From: Candidatus Latescibacterota bacterium
GTDB taxonomy: Bacteria; JAAXHH01
DNA: 64,000 bases
NCBI GenBank assembly: GCA_022821085.1
Contig: JAJEEG010000006.1
Span: 2,563,330 to 2,627,329, forward strand
Reading direction: 5' to 3'
In this document: in pieces, positions 47,117-56,122 of the stretch
Numbering within the stretch: position 1 is the stretch's first letter
How the letters are laid out: every line of letters begins with the position of its first letter
Made by a program: the position numbers and the translations under genes
The notes under the pieces: generated by a model
The model's input: the letters and a program-made list of their open reading frames with translations, nothing else
What the model was told of the DNA's origin: nothing
The model's database searches: none

Positions 47117-48874
47117 CGGCACCTCGATACCGAGCAGGTCCAGCACCCGCTCCAGCACGCGCAGCGTGACTTCCGACAGGGCGAGCCAGGAGGCCCGGCG
47201 GTCCGCGTCCTCCTCATTCAGGATGTGGTGGGTATGGTAGAACCGGTTATAGGCCGTGGCCAGCTGGAAGGCATATTCGCACAGGTGGTTCGGCGCCCGG
47301 GTATCGTATGCCAGGTCGACCACCGCGGAAAATTCGGAAAGCTTGAGGTCCAGGTCGCGTTCCGACTCGCTCCGGGGCGCCATGATCCCGCCTGCCTGGA
47401 GGCCGCGATCGCCGGCCCGCCTTAGCACCGACTTGATCCGCACGGCGGCGTAGAGTATATAGGGACCCGTTCGGCCCTCGAAGGATGAAAACCGGTCCAG
47501 GTCGAAGACATAGTCCCTGGTGCGGTGGTTCATCAAATCGGCGTATTTCAGGGCGGCCACGCCCACGATGCGGGCGATGTGCTCCTTCTCTTCCTCGTCG
47601 TATTCGCGGATCGATTCGATGGTTTCGATGCGCGCCATAGCGTGGCCGGTCACCAGCTCGATCAGGTCCTTCAGTTTCATGATCCCGCCCTCGCGGGTCT
47701 TGAAGGGCTTCCCGTCCTTGCCGTTCATGGTCCCGAAGCCGTTGTGCTCCAGCCGTGTCGACTCCGGCGCCACACCCGTCTTGTAGGAAGCCTTGAACAC
47801 CTGCCTGAAATGCTGCTGCTGGCGGTTGTCGACCACGTAGAGGATGTAGTCGGGATGGAATTCCTCGATGCGCTGGTCGATGGTCGCCAGATCGGTCGTG
47901 CCGTACAGCACCGCGCCGTCGGTTTTTTCCAGCATCAGCGGCGGGATCGATTCCTTGTCTTCCGGATCGTCGACTTCCACGACCAGGGCGCCCCGGCTTT
48001 CCCTGGCGTAACCTTCCGCCTTCAAACGTTCAATCAGACCATGAAGCCGGTCCTGGGTATCGCTCTCTCCGAGCCAAAGGTCGAAATGGATGTTCAACCG
48101 TTCGTAGCTTTGCCGAAGGTCGTCGACGGAAACGTCACGGAAGTGTTGCCACAGCGCGCGGTAACCCGGGCGTCCGGCCTGGAGTTCCACCGTGGCCTGA
48201 CGCGCGGCCTCGGCGAATTCCGGGTCGCCTTTTTCTCTTTCGCTGGCCTGCGGATACAACTCCTCCAGGTCACCTATGGTCACGGGGGGCTCTTCAGGAT
48301 ACGGTCCCGAATAACCTGCGTCGAAATAGGGCAGACCGGGCTGGCGGTCCCGGAGGCCCTCGATGATCAGGCCCATCTGCAGTCCCCAGTCGCCCAGGTG
48401 CACGTCGCCGATCACTTCGTGGCCCACGAAGCGGCAGATCCGCACGATGCTCTCGCCGATGATGGCGGCCCGGAGATGGCCGACGTGGAGCGGCTTGGCC
48501 ACGTTGGGCCCCCCGTAGTCGACGAGGATTCTCCGCGGCGTCGTGACGGCTTCGCAACCCAGCCGCTCGTCCTCGTATACTTCCTGGAGGTGGGCGGCGA
48601 TGAAGTCGTCCTGCAGCACGATGTTGATGAAGCCGGGCCCGGCGAGCGAAAGACCCTCGAACACGCCCGGCGCCGAGATGGAATCGACCACGTTCTGTGC
48701 GATCTGGCGCGGATTGGCCCGGTACTGTTTGGCCGCCGCAAGCGCGCCGTTGCACTGGAACTGGCACAGGTCCGGCCGGTCAGATACCCGCACCTCGCCA
48801 TAGCTTCGATCATAGCCGGCCGATTCAAAGGTGTCGGCAAACAGGCCGGTCAGTTTGTCCGCAAGGGTGCCCAC
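47105..48874 (-). CDS. argS: Arginyl-tRNA synthetase
   Basis: A 589-residue class I aminoacyl-tRNA synthetase charging tRNA-Arg. An N-terminal Add-1 domain (to about residue 105) recognises the tRNA elbow. The HIGH equivalent is PLHVGHLRAAI and the KMSKS equivalent is degenerate, KPFKTREGGIMKL, as is usual for ArgS. The C-terminal anticodon domain contains HRTRDYVFDLDRFSSFEG and AYNRFYHTHHILNE, and the protein ends VPRRM. Length is normal. ATG 48874 follows a purine-rich leader. It is ten bases downstream of yjbQ and may be cotranscribed with it and the S9 peptidase. Confidence 0.96.
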   Translation of the reverse strand: MGTLADKLTGLFADTFESAGYDRSYGEVRVSDRPDLCQFQCNGALAAAKQYRANPRQIAQNVVDSISAPGVFEGLSLAGPGFINIVLQDDFIAAHLQEVYEDERLGCEAVTTPRRILVDYGGPNVAKPLHVGHLRAAIIGESIVRICRFVGHEVIGDVHLGDWGLQMGLIIEGLRDRQPGLPYFDAGYSGPYPEEPPVTIGDLEELYPQASEREKGDPEFAEAARQATVELQAGRPGYRALWQHFRDVSVDDLRQSYERLNIHFDLWLGESDTQDRLHGLIERLKAEGYARESRGALVVEVDDPEDKESIPPLMLEKTDGAVLYGTTDLATIDQRIEEFHPDYILYVVDNRQQQHFRQVFKASYKTGVAPESTRLEHNGFGTMNGKDGKPFKTREGGIMKLKDLIELVTGHAMARIETIESIREYDEEEKEHIARIVGVAALKYADLMNHRTRDYVFDLDRFSSFEGRTGPYILYAAVRIKSVLRRAGDRGLQAGGIMAPRSESERDLDLKLSEFSAVVDLAYDTRAPNHLCEYAFQLATAYNRFYHTHHILNEEDADRRASWLALSEVTLRVLERVLDLLGIEVPRRM

Positions 48875-48884
48875 GAAGTTCCCT

Positions 48885-49313
48885 TCAGGCTGGACTGCCG
48901 TAGATGGTGACCACCAGCCGCCGCGCGCCGCCGCGGTCCCGGTGTTCGCAGAGATAGATGCCCTGCCAGATCCCCAGGTTCAGCCGGCCTGCGGTGACGG
49001 GGATGGACACGCTGCTGCCCATCATCGAGGCCTTGATGTGCGCCGGCATGTCGTCCGGCCCCTCGTCGTCATGACGGTAGTACGGCTGGTTTTCGGGGAC
49101 CAGCACGTTCATGTGGCGCTCGAAGTCGCCCCGGACGTCCGGCGCCGCGTTCTCGTTGATGGTGAGGGAAGCGGAGGTGTGGCAGATGAAGACGTGGGCG
49201 ATGCCGACATCGATATCCGCCAGTGCGGGGACCTGGCCGGTGATTTCATCCGTCACCAGGTGAAATCCCCGGGGCCTGGGCGTCAAGGTGATCTGCTTCT
49301 GAATCCACCGCAT
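48885..49313 (-). CDS. yjbQ: YjbQ/UPF0047 family protein
   Basis: A 142-residue trimeric UPF0047 protein. The diagnostic segments HTSASLTINENA, EGPDDMPAHIKASMMGSS and GIWQGIYLCEHRD are intact, including the His residues that coordinate a metal at the trimer interface. Family members have thiamine-phosphate synthase side activity when overproduced, but the physiological role is unsettled. Its ATG overlaps the stop of the S9 peptidase (ATGA), so translation is coupled to that gene. Confidence 0.92.
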   Translation of the reverse strand: MRWIQKQITLTPRPRGFHLVTDEITGQVPALADIDVGIAHVFICHTSASLTINENAAPDVRGDFERHMNVLVPENQPYYRHDDEGPDDMPAHIKASMMGSSVSIPVTAGRLNLGIWQGIYLCEHRDRGGARRLVVTIYGSPA

Positions 49314-51277
49314 CAGAGTACGTACCGTTTCAGGAACCGTTCCACGTCGTCGTAGAAGGAAACGATGGTTTCCACTTTGCGCCAGCCGTGCCCCTCGCCT
49401 TCGTACAACCGATAGATGTGGGGCACCTTGTTCCGCTCGAGGACCTCGACGATCGATTCGGCCTGGTCCGGCGGGACCACCTTGTCCTCGCTGCCCTGGA
49501 ATATGGCGACCGGATCGCGGATCCGGTCCGCGTGGAAGAGGGGCGACCAGGCCTGGTACCGGTCACTGTGCTCGGGCAGCGTCCCTACCATCAGATCCAG
49601 GTACTTCGCCTCGAACTTGTGGGTATCCGTGGCCAGGCCGAAGAGATTGGTCACGCCGTAGAGACACAGGCCGGCCCGGAATACTCCGGGGTGATGGACC
49701 AGGGCGTTCAATACGGTAAATCCTCCCGCGCTGCCGCCCTTGATGACGATGCGGTCCGGGTCGGCGAGTTCCTGTTCTATGAGCGCATGGGCGCCGCAGA
49801 CGGCGTCTTCCGTGTCGTATTCTCCCCAGTGCTCGCGCAGGGCGGTCATGTAACTGCGCCCGTAACCCGTACTCCCACGGTAGTTGACGTACAGGCAGGC
49901 ATAGCCCCGGTTGGTGAAGAAGGGGATCTCGGCGGAATAGTCCGCCCGATGCTGGCCTGTCGGTCCCCCGTGGATACTGACGATGGCCGGCGGTTTTCCC
50001 GATCCGGAGAACCGGCTGCTGGCGGGCGGATAGTAGAGTCCGTGCACCTCACCCCCGCCCGGGTTCTTCCAGGTAATCGATTCGGGAACCGACAGGTCCG
50101 CTTCGGGGATCATCTCCGACTGGCTGCGGCGATGCACCGTATGGCGATGCGCCGCATGTGCGCTTTCTTCCAGGGTGACCACGCGCTCCGGAACGGTGGA
50201 CGAAGAGGCGATGCAGGCCACGGTATCCCGGGCCGGGGAGACGGCAAGCTGCATCATCCAGGTGTATCGGGGCGTTTCGAGCTGCGTCTTCCGGCCGGAC
50301 GACACGGAGACCTTCCAAAGCGACGCGAAGCCCTTTTCGTTACTGCGGTAGTACAGGGTATCGCCGTCCGGCCCCCAGCCGTAGACCCGTACGCCCTGCA
50401 CCCAGGCCGGGTCGGCCAGGGTGGCGCCCTCGGCCACGACGCGTCGTTCGCCCGTGTCGGCGTCCAGCACGATCAGGTTTTCCCACTCCCCTTCCGTAAC
50501 GATGTAGGAAAGCCACCGGCCGTCGGGAGAGAAAACGGGCTGGAATACCGGCGTATCCGTATCTCCCGCGATCAACCGCTCGCCTTCCAGCGCGCGGCGG
50601 GCGGAATCGATCCGGGCGGTCTTCAACCTCGTGCCGTCCCAGGGCATCTGCGGCTGGTCCCACTCGATCCAGGCGATCCGCTCGCCGTCGGGATGCCAGG
50701 CCGGCTGCATGTAGAAATCGGCGCCGCGCACCAGGTTCACCGGCCATCCGCTGCCCTTGCCGTCGACCAGGGCGAGGACGTCTACCGATTCACAGGTATG
50801 GACGTACAGCACCCACTTACCATCCGGTGACACGGTTGGCGAAGCGGCCGCGCCGAAGGCGGGCGTGATCGGTCTGGCCGTTCCCGGAGCCAGGGACTGG
50901 CGGTACAGCCTACCGTCCTTTTCGGCGAATACGACAAAGTCATCGGCCGTGGTGAAATCACCGCCCCCGTAGCCCACGCCGCCCCGGACCGGATGGCCGT
51001 CCGTCAGGTCGTAAGGCGCGTCGGTGCCGTTGCGGCAAACGAGTACGCCGGTATCCGAACGCTGTTCCAGCCAGACCAGGCCGGTGCCGTCGCCGTTCCA
51101 CTGCACGTCGTAAAGCGGAGTCCGGGCACCCATCGTCTTCGCCGTAACGGCGCTTTTCCAGTAACCATACGCGACGGGTATGCGGTCCGTTGACACGGAA
51201 ATGCGGTCCGTCGCCTGACCGGTCTTCACGGGGTTGTCCTTATCACAAGGTCCCTGTTTACCGCTTGTAATCACCAC
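49313..51277 (-). CDS. S9 family serine peptidase (acylaminoacyl-peptidase-like)
   Basis: A 654-residue prolyl-oligopeptidase-family enzyme. An N-terminal beta-propeller of WD/YWTD-like blades (residues about 40-390, with several SPDGKWVLYV-type repeats) covers an alpha/beta-hydrolase domain. The catalytic triad is Ser516 in GGSAGG, Asp598 in GSEDKVVPP and His630 in GEGHGW; the oxyanion segment is SIHGGPTGQ. No signal peptide is present, so it probably trims peptides in the cytoplasm. It overlaps yjbQ by one codon edge and is followed by argS. Confidence 0.9.
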   Translation of the reverse strand: MVITSGKQGPCDKDNPVKTGQATDRISVSTDRIPVAYGYWKSAVTAKTMGARTPLYDVQWNGDGTGLVWLEQRSDTGVLVCRNGTDAPYDLTDGHPVRGGVGYGGGDFTTADDFVVFAEKDGRLYRQSLAPGTARPITPAFGAAASPTVSPDGKWVLYVHTCESVDVLALVDGKGSGWPVNLVRGADFYMQPAWHPDGERIAWIEWDQPQMPWDGTRLKTARIDSARRALEGERLIAGDTDTPVFQPVFSPDGRWLSYIVTEGEWENLIVLDADTGERRVVAEGATLADPAWVQGVRVYGWGPDGDTLYYRSNEKGFASLWKVSVSSGRKTQLETPRYTWMMQLAVSPARDTVACIASSSTVPERVVTLEESAHAAHRHTVHRRSQSEMIPEADLSVPESITWKNPGGGEVHGLYYPPASSRFSGSGKPPAIVSIHGGPTGQHRADYSAEIPFFTNRGYACLYVNYRGSTGYGRSYMTALREHWGEYDTEDAVCGAHALIEQELADPDRIVIKGGSAGGFTVLNALVHHPGVFRAGLCLYGVTNLFGLATDTHKFEAKYLDLMVGTLPEHSDRYQAWSPLFHADRIRDPVAIFQGSEDKVVPPDQAESIVEVLERNKVPHIYRLYEGEGHGWRKVETIVSFYDDVERFLKRYVL

Positions 51278-51398
51278 GCTTTAATCCTTTTTTGAATATA
51301 CCTGCAGACGGTTCGTAAGCAACCGTTTATGCATCGTCCTGATGACCAGTTCGAATCGTTGACGCCCGGCTGCCCGGGTACTGATTACGGTCCTGTAC

Positions 51399-53137
51399 AT
51401 GCGTCTGTCAAAGTTCTTCTATCAAACGTTGCGCGAGGCACAGGGCGACGCGGAAATCCCCAGCCACCAGCTGCTCCTTCGCGCGGGTCTCGTCCGGCAG
51501 GTGGCTTCCGGCATCTTCGCCTACCTGCCCCTCGGCCTGCGGGTTAAACGGCGCATCGAAGAAATCGTCCGCGAAGAGATGGACGCCATCGGCGGCCAGG
51601 AGGTGGCGCTGCCCGTGGTGCAGCCGGCAGATCTCTGGAAGGAGAGCGGCCGGTGGCAACAGATCGGGAGCGACATGGCCCGGCTGAAGGACCGGAACGG
51701 CCGCGAACTGTGCCTGGCCATGACCCACGAAGAGGTGGTGACGTCTCTCATACGCGACGTGGTCAGAAGCTACCGTCAGATGCCCTGCCTGCTGTACCAG
51801 ATCCAGACCAAGTTCAGAGATGAGCCGCGGCCGCGCGGCGGGCTGATCCGCATGCGCGAGTTCACGATGAAGGACGGCTACTCTTTTCACGTGGATGCCG
51901 GGGATCTGGACGACGGGTACGAAAGGGTCTTTCAGGCCTATGCCAACATATTCCGGCGCTGCGGACTCGACGCGGTGGCGGTGCGCAGCGATCCGGGGAT
52001 GATGGGCGGATCGGACGCCCACGAGTTCATCGAACCGGCGCCGTCCGGCGAAGACACGATCCTGTCCTGCGAAGCCTGCGGCTACCGTGCAAACCGGCAG
52101 GTTGCCCGATTCGGGAAAGACCACCCGCCCGCCGAGGAGCGGCTGGCCCTCGAGGACATCCACACGCCGGGCACCGCCACGATCGAAGATCTTGCCCGGT
52201 TCCTGGACATGCCGGCGACGAAAACTGCCAAGGCCATGTTCATGGTCGCCACCGTCGCGGACGAACAGGACGGTGCGGCGGACCGGTTCGTGTTCGCCGT
52301 GCTCAGGGGTGACATGGAACTCAGCGATACCAAGCTGGCCAATGCCGTCGGCGCGCTGCAGCTCCGGCCGGCCACGCCGGAGGAGATACGCGCCGTCGGC
52401 GCGGAACCCGGCTTCGGGTCCCCGCTCGGTATAGACCGGTCCCGATCGCTCCTCGTCGTCGACGATCTGATCCCGGCCTGCTTCAACCTGGTCGCGGGCG
52501 CCAACCGGATCGATTATCACGTGCGCAATGTGAATTACGGACGGGACTACGAAGCCGATATCGTCGCGGACATCGCCGCGGCCGGCGACGGAGACGCCTG
52601 CCCCGCCTGCGGCGCCGGCCTCCGGGCCGACCAGGGCATTGAAGTCGGAAACATCTTCAAGCTTGGGGACAAGTACAGCAAGACCATGAACGCGGGCTTC
52701 CTGGACCCGGAGAATGTCTCCCGCCCCATCGTCATGGGTTGCTACGGGATCGGCATCGACCGACTCATGGCGTCGATCGTGGAGCGCCACCACGACGGCA
52801 ACGGCATCTGCTGGCCCGCGGACGTGGCGCCTTTCCAGGTGGTCGTCATCGACCGTCCGCCGGAGACTCCCACCTATCGGACGTGGCGGTATCGGTTTAC
52901 GAAACCCTGGTTTCGGCGGGACTCGAAGTGCTCCTCGACGATCGCGACGATCGTGCGGGCGTGAAGTTCAACGACACGGACCTCATGGGCATTCCGGTGA
53001 GGCTGACCGTGGGCAGGCGCGGGGTGGAAAAAGGCGTCGTGGAACTCAAGATACGACGGTCTGGGGAGATGAAGGATGTACCGCTGGGGGATGGGCTGGC
53101 GGAAGCGGTAAAGAATACGCTCGCATCCTGCCGGTGA
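51399..53137 (+). CDS. proS: Prolyl-tRNA synthetase, interrupted by a -1 frameshift
   Basis: A bacterial-type ProS of about 579 codons charging tRNA-Pro. Motif 1 and 2 regions appear in RRIEEIVREEMDAIGGQEV and FRDEPRPRGGLIRMREFTMKD. The INS editing domain (TKTAKAMFM to LRPATPEEI) is present, motif 3 is MGCYGIGIDRLMAS, and the anticodon domain follows. The first frame runs to about 52880 (VVVIDRPPETPTYR), then would stop at 52964. The correct continuation (DVAVSVYETLVSAGLEVLLDD to the end) is in the -1 frame up to TGA 53135-53137. One missing base near CCTATCGGACG explains it. Because ProS is essential, a sequencing or assembly error is the first explanation. Confidence 0.9.
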
Positions 53138-53140
53138 CAC

Positions 53141-53159
53141 ACCGGGGCGCGTTCCCGGT
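53141..53159. terminator. Hairpin between convergent proS and isomerase genes
   Basis: ACCGGG-GCGCGTT-CCCGGT, a perfect 6-bp GC-rich stem with a 7-base loop, starts four bases after the proS stop. No U-tract, so intrinsic termination is uncertain. Confidence 0.45.
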
Positions 53160-53164
53160 CCCAG

Positions 53165-54028
53165 TCACACAATCTCCACCCCGGCCGCAGCCGCGATGCG
53201 CCGGACGTTCGCGACCGCCGTCGGGATCTTGTCCTCGGGCAAATGCTCCACCAGCATGTAGCCATCCGGCCGGACCTCCTCCCACCGCCGGACAGCCGTG
53301 ACCAGATCGAGTTCGCCGGCGCCGGGCACTTCTTCGTTCATGTGGACGACGAACCCGGGTTCCACGCTGATGTCCTTGATATGGGATACGGTCGAAATCG
53401 GTCCCATGACGTCGTATATGTGGTTTAAGCGTTCCGTGCTGCCGTAGACCTGCGCCAGGGACTGGAAGTGGTTGACGAAATCCATGACCACGCGCAGGCG
53501 GTCGGATCCTACCGCGTCGATCACCTGCCGGTTGATTTCGGGCGACCCCATGATCGTGAGCGCGTGGGTCTCGATCACGACGGTCATCCCTTCCTCCTCC
53601 GCCTTGTCCGCGACCCGCGACAGGGTGTCGATCATCACGTCGAGACGCCCGGGTTCGTGGTTCTCGGGCGTGGGGTCGTAGGACCCCTCGGGGTTCAGGC
53701 TGCCGGTCCGGATCAATACGTTGTGGGCCTTGAGCGAACGGCCCGCTTCGATGCCCCGGCATATGGTCCGTACGACCCGGTCACGCACCCCCCCGTCCGG
53801 GTCGAAGAGGCACTCGCGGTAGCCTATGCCGAACTGGGCCAGCTCCAGGCCCAGATCATCATAGAGCGCGTTGACCCGGTTGCAGTCCGCCGGCGTCAAT
53901 GCGTCCAGGATTTCGCCGGGACCGTGATAGCAGACGGATGTGACCCCGAGATCCAGGCCCTTTCTCAATACCTCCTCCGTGACGGCACGGGGGTCCCCCG
54001 GCGCGTATCCCACTACACCCAGACGCAC
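53165..54028 (-). CDS. Sugar phosphate isomerase/epimerase-like TIM barrel protein
   Basis: A 287-residue xylose-isomerase-like TIM barrel (AP endonuclease 2 fold). Metal-ligand strands are visible as TVVIETHALT (Glu), RVVMDFVNHFQSL (Asp and His), VSHIKDISVE (His) and MLVEHLPED (Glu) near the C-terminus. Such proteins isomerise or dehydrate sugars and inositols, but the family is broad and the substrate cannot be read off. It ends the minus-strand run after the carboxylase genes, 12 bases from the biotin carrier gene, so it is probably transcribed with them without an obvious metabolic link. Confidence 0.82.
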   Translation of the reverse strand: MRLGVVGYAPGDPRAVTEEVLRKGLDLGVTSVCYHGPGEILDALTPADCNRVNALYDDLGLELAQFGIGYRECLFDPDGGVRDRVVRTICRGIEAGRSLKAHNVLIRTGSLNPEGSYDPTPENHEPGRLDVMIDTLSRVADKAEEEGMTVVIETHALTIMGSPEINRQVIDAVGSDRLRVVMDFVNHFQSLAQVYGSTERLNHIYDVMGPISTVSHIKDISVEPGFVVHMNEEVPGAGELDLVTAVRRWEEVRPDGYMLVEHLPEDKIPTAVANVRRIAAAAGVEIV

Positions 54029-54040
54029 GTACCCGTCCTT

Positions 54041-54547
54041 TCAGCTCCCGATGACCACCAGCACGTCGTTCTTGTCTACCGTGTCCCCTACGCCGACCCG
54101 GATCTCCTTTACCGTGCCGCCGGCGTGGGCACGCAGTTCGTTCTCCATCTTCATGGCTTCGATGACGACCACGCCGTGGCCGGTCTCCACCGTATCGCCC
54201 ACCGCAACGGAAATCGACACGATGCGGCCGGGCATGGGCGCCTTGATCTGTTCGCCCCCGGCGCGGCGGCGGGACTTGACCTGGCCGCGCAGCCGGGCCA
54301 GTTGCTCGTCCTCCACCGTGACCACGGACGATACGCCGTTGACCCTGACCTCCCGTTGCTCGCCCCCGGTCGCCGCGACCGCCGTATAGGACCTTCCTTC
54401 GATCAGCAGGGAATAGAGCTGATCCCCCTGGATCGAAGCCATGTCGATTTCCACCGGCCGGCCATCGATGCGCAGCGCGACCCGGCCTTCCCGGTCATCC
54501 AGGCTGACGGAGTAGGTCGTACCCTGTATCGTGACGAGATAGCTCAA
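54041..54547 (-). CDS. Biotin carboxyl carrier protein of an acyl-CoA carboxylase
   Basis: A 168-residue carrier with a C-terminal biotinyl domain: IKAPMPGRIVSISVAVGDTV and the biotin lysine in EAMKMEN (K133). The N-terminal half is a beta-rich docking region. The start is uncertain. TTG 54547 follows GAAAGGG at good spacing and gives MSYLVTIQGTTYSVSL, whereas ATG 54574 adds nine residues without a ribosome-binding site. It lies between the biotin carboxylase and isomerase genes, so biotin carboxylase, carrier and carboxyltransferase are three separate polypeptides here. Confidence 0.87.
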   Translation of the reverse strand: MSYLVTIQGTTYSVSLDDREGRVALRIDGRPVEIDMASIQGDQLYSLLIEGRSYTAVAATGGEQREVRVNGVSSVVTVEDEQLARLRGQVKSRRRAGGEQIKAPMPGRIVSISVAVGDTVETGHGVVVIEAMKMENELRAHAGGTVKEIRVGVGDTVDKNDVLVVIGS

Positions 54548-54599
54548 TGTGCACCCTTTCGCCGTCTCTTGCACCGGGCAGCCCGCGGAGGGAAGGCCG

Positions 54600-56114
54600 T
54601 CATCGTCCCCTTCGCATGGCGTCGCGCCGGCCGGTCAGTTTCCACGGACTCTCTCCCGAACCATCGGCTCCATCACCGCCGGCCCCGGCCGGCATCGCCC
54701 GTCTCGCTTCCCGGTGCTTCATGATGGCGGCGAAGGCGGCGGCGATATGACGCTCGTCGGCCCCGGCATCTTCGTCAGGGCCCATGGTCTCGACGAAAGC
54801 GGTGGAATAGTCGCCGGAAGTGAACCGGGGGTCGGACAGGGCCCGGAGGTGAAACGGAATGGTGGTCTTGATACCGCCGATATCGTATTCCCCCAGGGCT
54901 CTTTTCATGCGGGCGATGGCTTCCTCCCGCTTCTCGGCCCAGACGATGAGCTTGGCGATCATGGGATCATAATAAATCGGCACCTCGTAACCCGCGCAGA
55001 AACCGCTGTCCAGCCGGACACCGGGACCGCCCGGCTCGCTCAGGCGCGTGACCACGCCGACCGAGGGCATGAACTGCGCATTGGGATCTTCGGCGGAGAT
55101 TCGGCATTCCAGGGCCGCGCCGAGCAGGCGCACTTCTTCCTGCCTGAAGGGCAGGGGCATGCCGGCGGCGATTTCTATCTGCCTTCTGACCAGGTCCTGC
55201 CCCGTCCTCAACTCGGTGACCGGATGCTCGACCTGAAGCCGGGTGTTCATCTCGAGGAAATAGAACTGTCGGTCCTGATCGACGATGAACTCCACGGTAC
55301 CGGCGTTGGTGTACCGGACGGCTTCGGCGGCCCGTACGGCCGCTTCTCCCATGGCGTTTCGCAGCGTATCGTCGAGAACGCAGGAGGGCGATTCTTCGAT
55401 GAGCTTCTGGTGGCGGCGCTGGATCGAACACTCCCGTTCGCCGAGATGCACCGCGTGACCGTGCTGGTCGGCAAGGACCTGGAATTCCACGTGACGGGGC
55501 TCCACCAGGTATTTCTCCAGGTAGACCGTGTCATCGCCGAAGGCGGACTGGGCCTCGGACCGCGCGGTACGGAGCGCGCCGGCCAGGTCGTCCGGGGATT
55601 CCACGACGCGCATGCCCTTGCCGCCGCCGCCCATGGCAGCCTTCACCAGGACCGGGTAGCCGATGGATTCCGCCACGCCGAGCGCTTCCTCGTCGCTGTC
55701 GATCCCTTCTTCGGTCCCCGGTACGACAGGCACACCGGCCCGGCGCATGGTCTTTCGCGCCGCCGTCTTGCTTCCCATGGTCCGCATGGCCTCGCCGGAA
55801 GGGCCGATGAACGTGATCCCGGCCTCCACGCAACGATCGGCGAATTCACCGTTTTCGGAGAGAAACCCGTAACCCGGGTGAATTGCATCGGCGCCGGCTT
55901 TCTCCGCCGTATCGATGATCCGGTCGACGCGGAGGTAACTGTCCGAGGAAGGCGCGTCGCCGATGCAGAAAGCCTCATCGGCGAGCTGGACGTGCAGGGC
56001 GGTGCGGTCCGCCTCGGAGAAGACGGCCGTCGATTCGATGCCCATTTCACGGCACGTGCGGATCACGCGGACGGCGATCTCCCCGCGGTTGGCGATCAGG
56101 ATTTTTCGAAACAT
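54600..56114 (-). CDS. Biotin carboxylase subunit of acyl-CoA carboxylase
   Basis: A 504-residue ATP-grasp biotin carboxylase (AccC/PccA-like). MFRKILIANRGEIAVRVIRTCREMG begins the family, then the Gly-rich ATP loop AMGGGGKGMRVV, the catalytic ECSIQRRHQKLIEE, and FLEMNTRLQVEHPVTE with metal-binding Glu and Arg. It carboxylates the biotin of the downstream carrier using bicarbonate and ATP. There is no fused biotinyl domain; the C-terminal about 60 residues (EDAGADERHIAAAF onward) are a low-complexity tail. It starts eight bases after the carboxyltransferase stop. Confidence 0.93.
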   Translation of the reverse strand: MFRKILIANRGEIAVRVIRTCREMGIESTAVFSEADRTALHVQLADEAFCIGDAPSSDSYLRVDRIIDTAEKAGADAIHPGYGFLSENGEFADRCVEAGITFIGPSGEAMRTMGSKTAARKTMRRAGVPVVPGTEEGIDSDEEALGVAESIGYPVLVKAAMGGGGKGMRVVESPDDLAGALRTARSEAQSAFGDDTVYLEKYLVEPRHVEFQVLADQHGHAVHLGERECSIQRRHQKLIEESPSCVLDDTLRNAMGEAAVRAAEAVRYTNAGTVEFIVDQDRQFYFLEMNTRLQVEHPVTELRTGQDLVRRQIEIAAGMPLPFRQEEVRLLGAALECRISAEDPNAQFMPSVGVVTRLSEPGGPGVRLDSGFCAGYEVPIYYDPMIAKLIVWAEKREEAIARMKRALGEYDIGGIKTTIPFHLRALSDPRFTSGDYSTAFVETMGPDEDAGADERHIAAAFAAIMKHREARRAMPAGAGGDGADGSGESPWKLTGRRDAMRRGR

Positions 56115-56122
56115 GTATCCTC

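Noticed and set aside
52865-52900. Programmed -1 frameshifting in proS
   Set aside because: No slippery heptamer or downstream structure recognised; a missing base is simpler.
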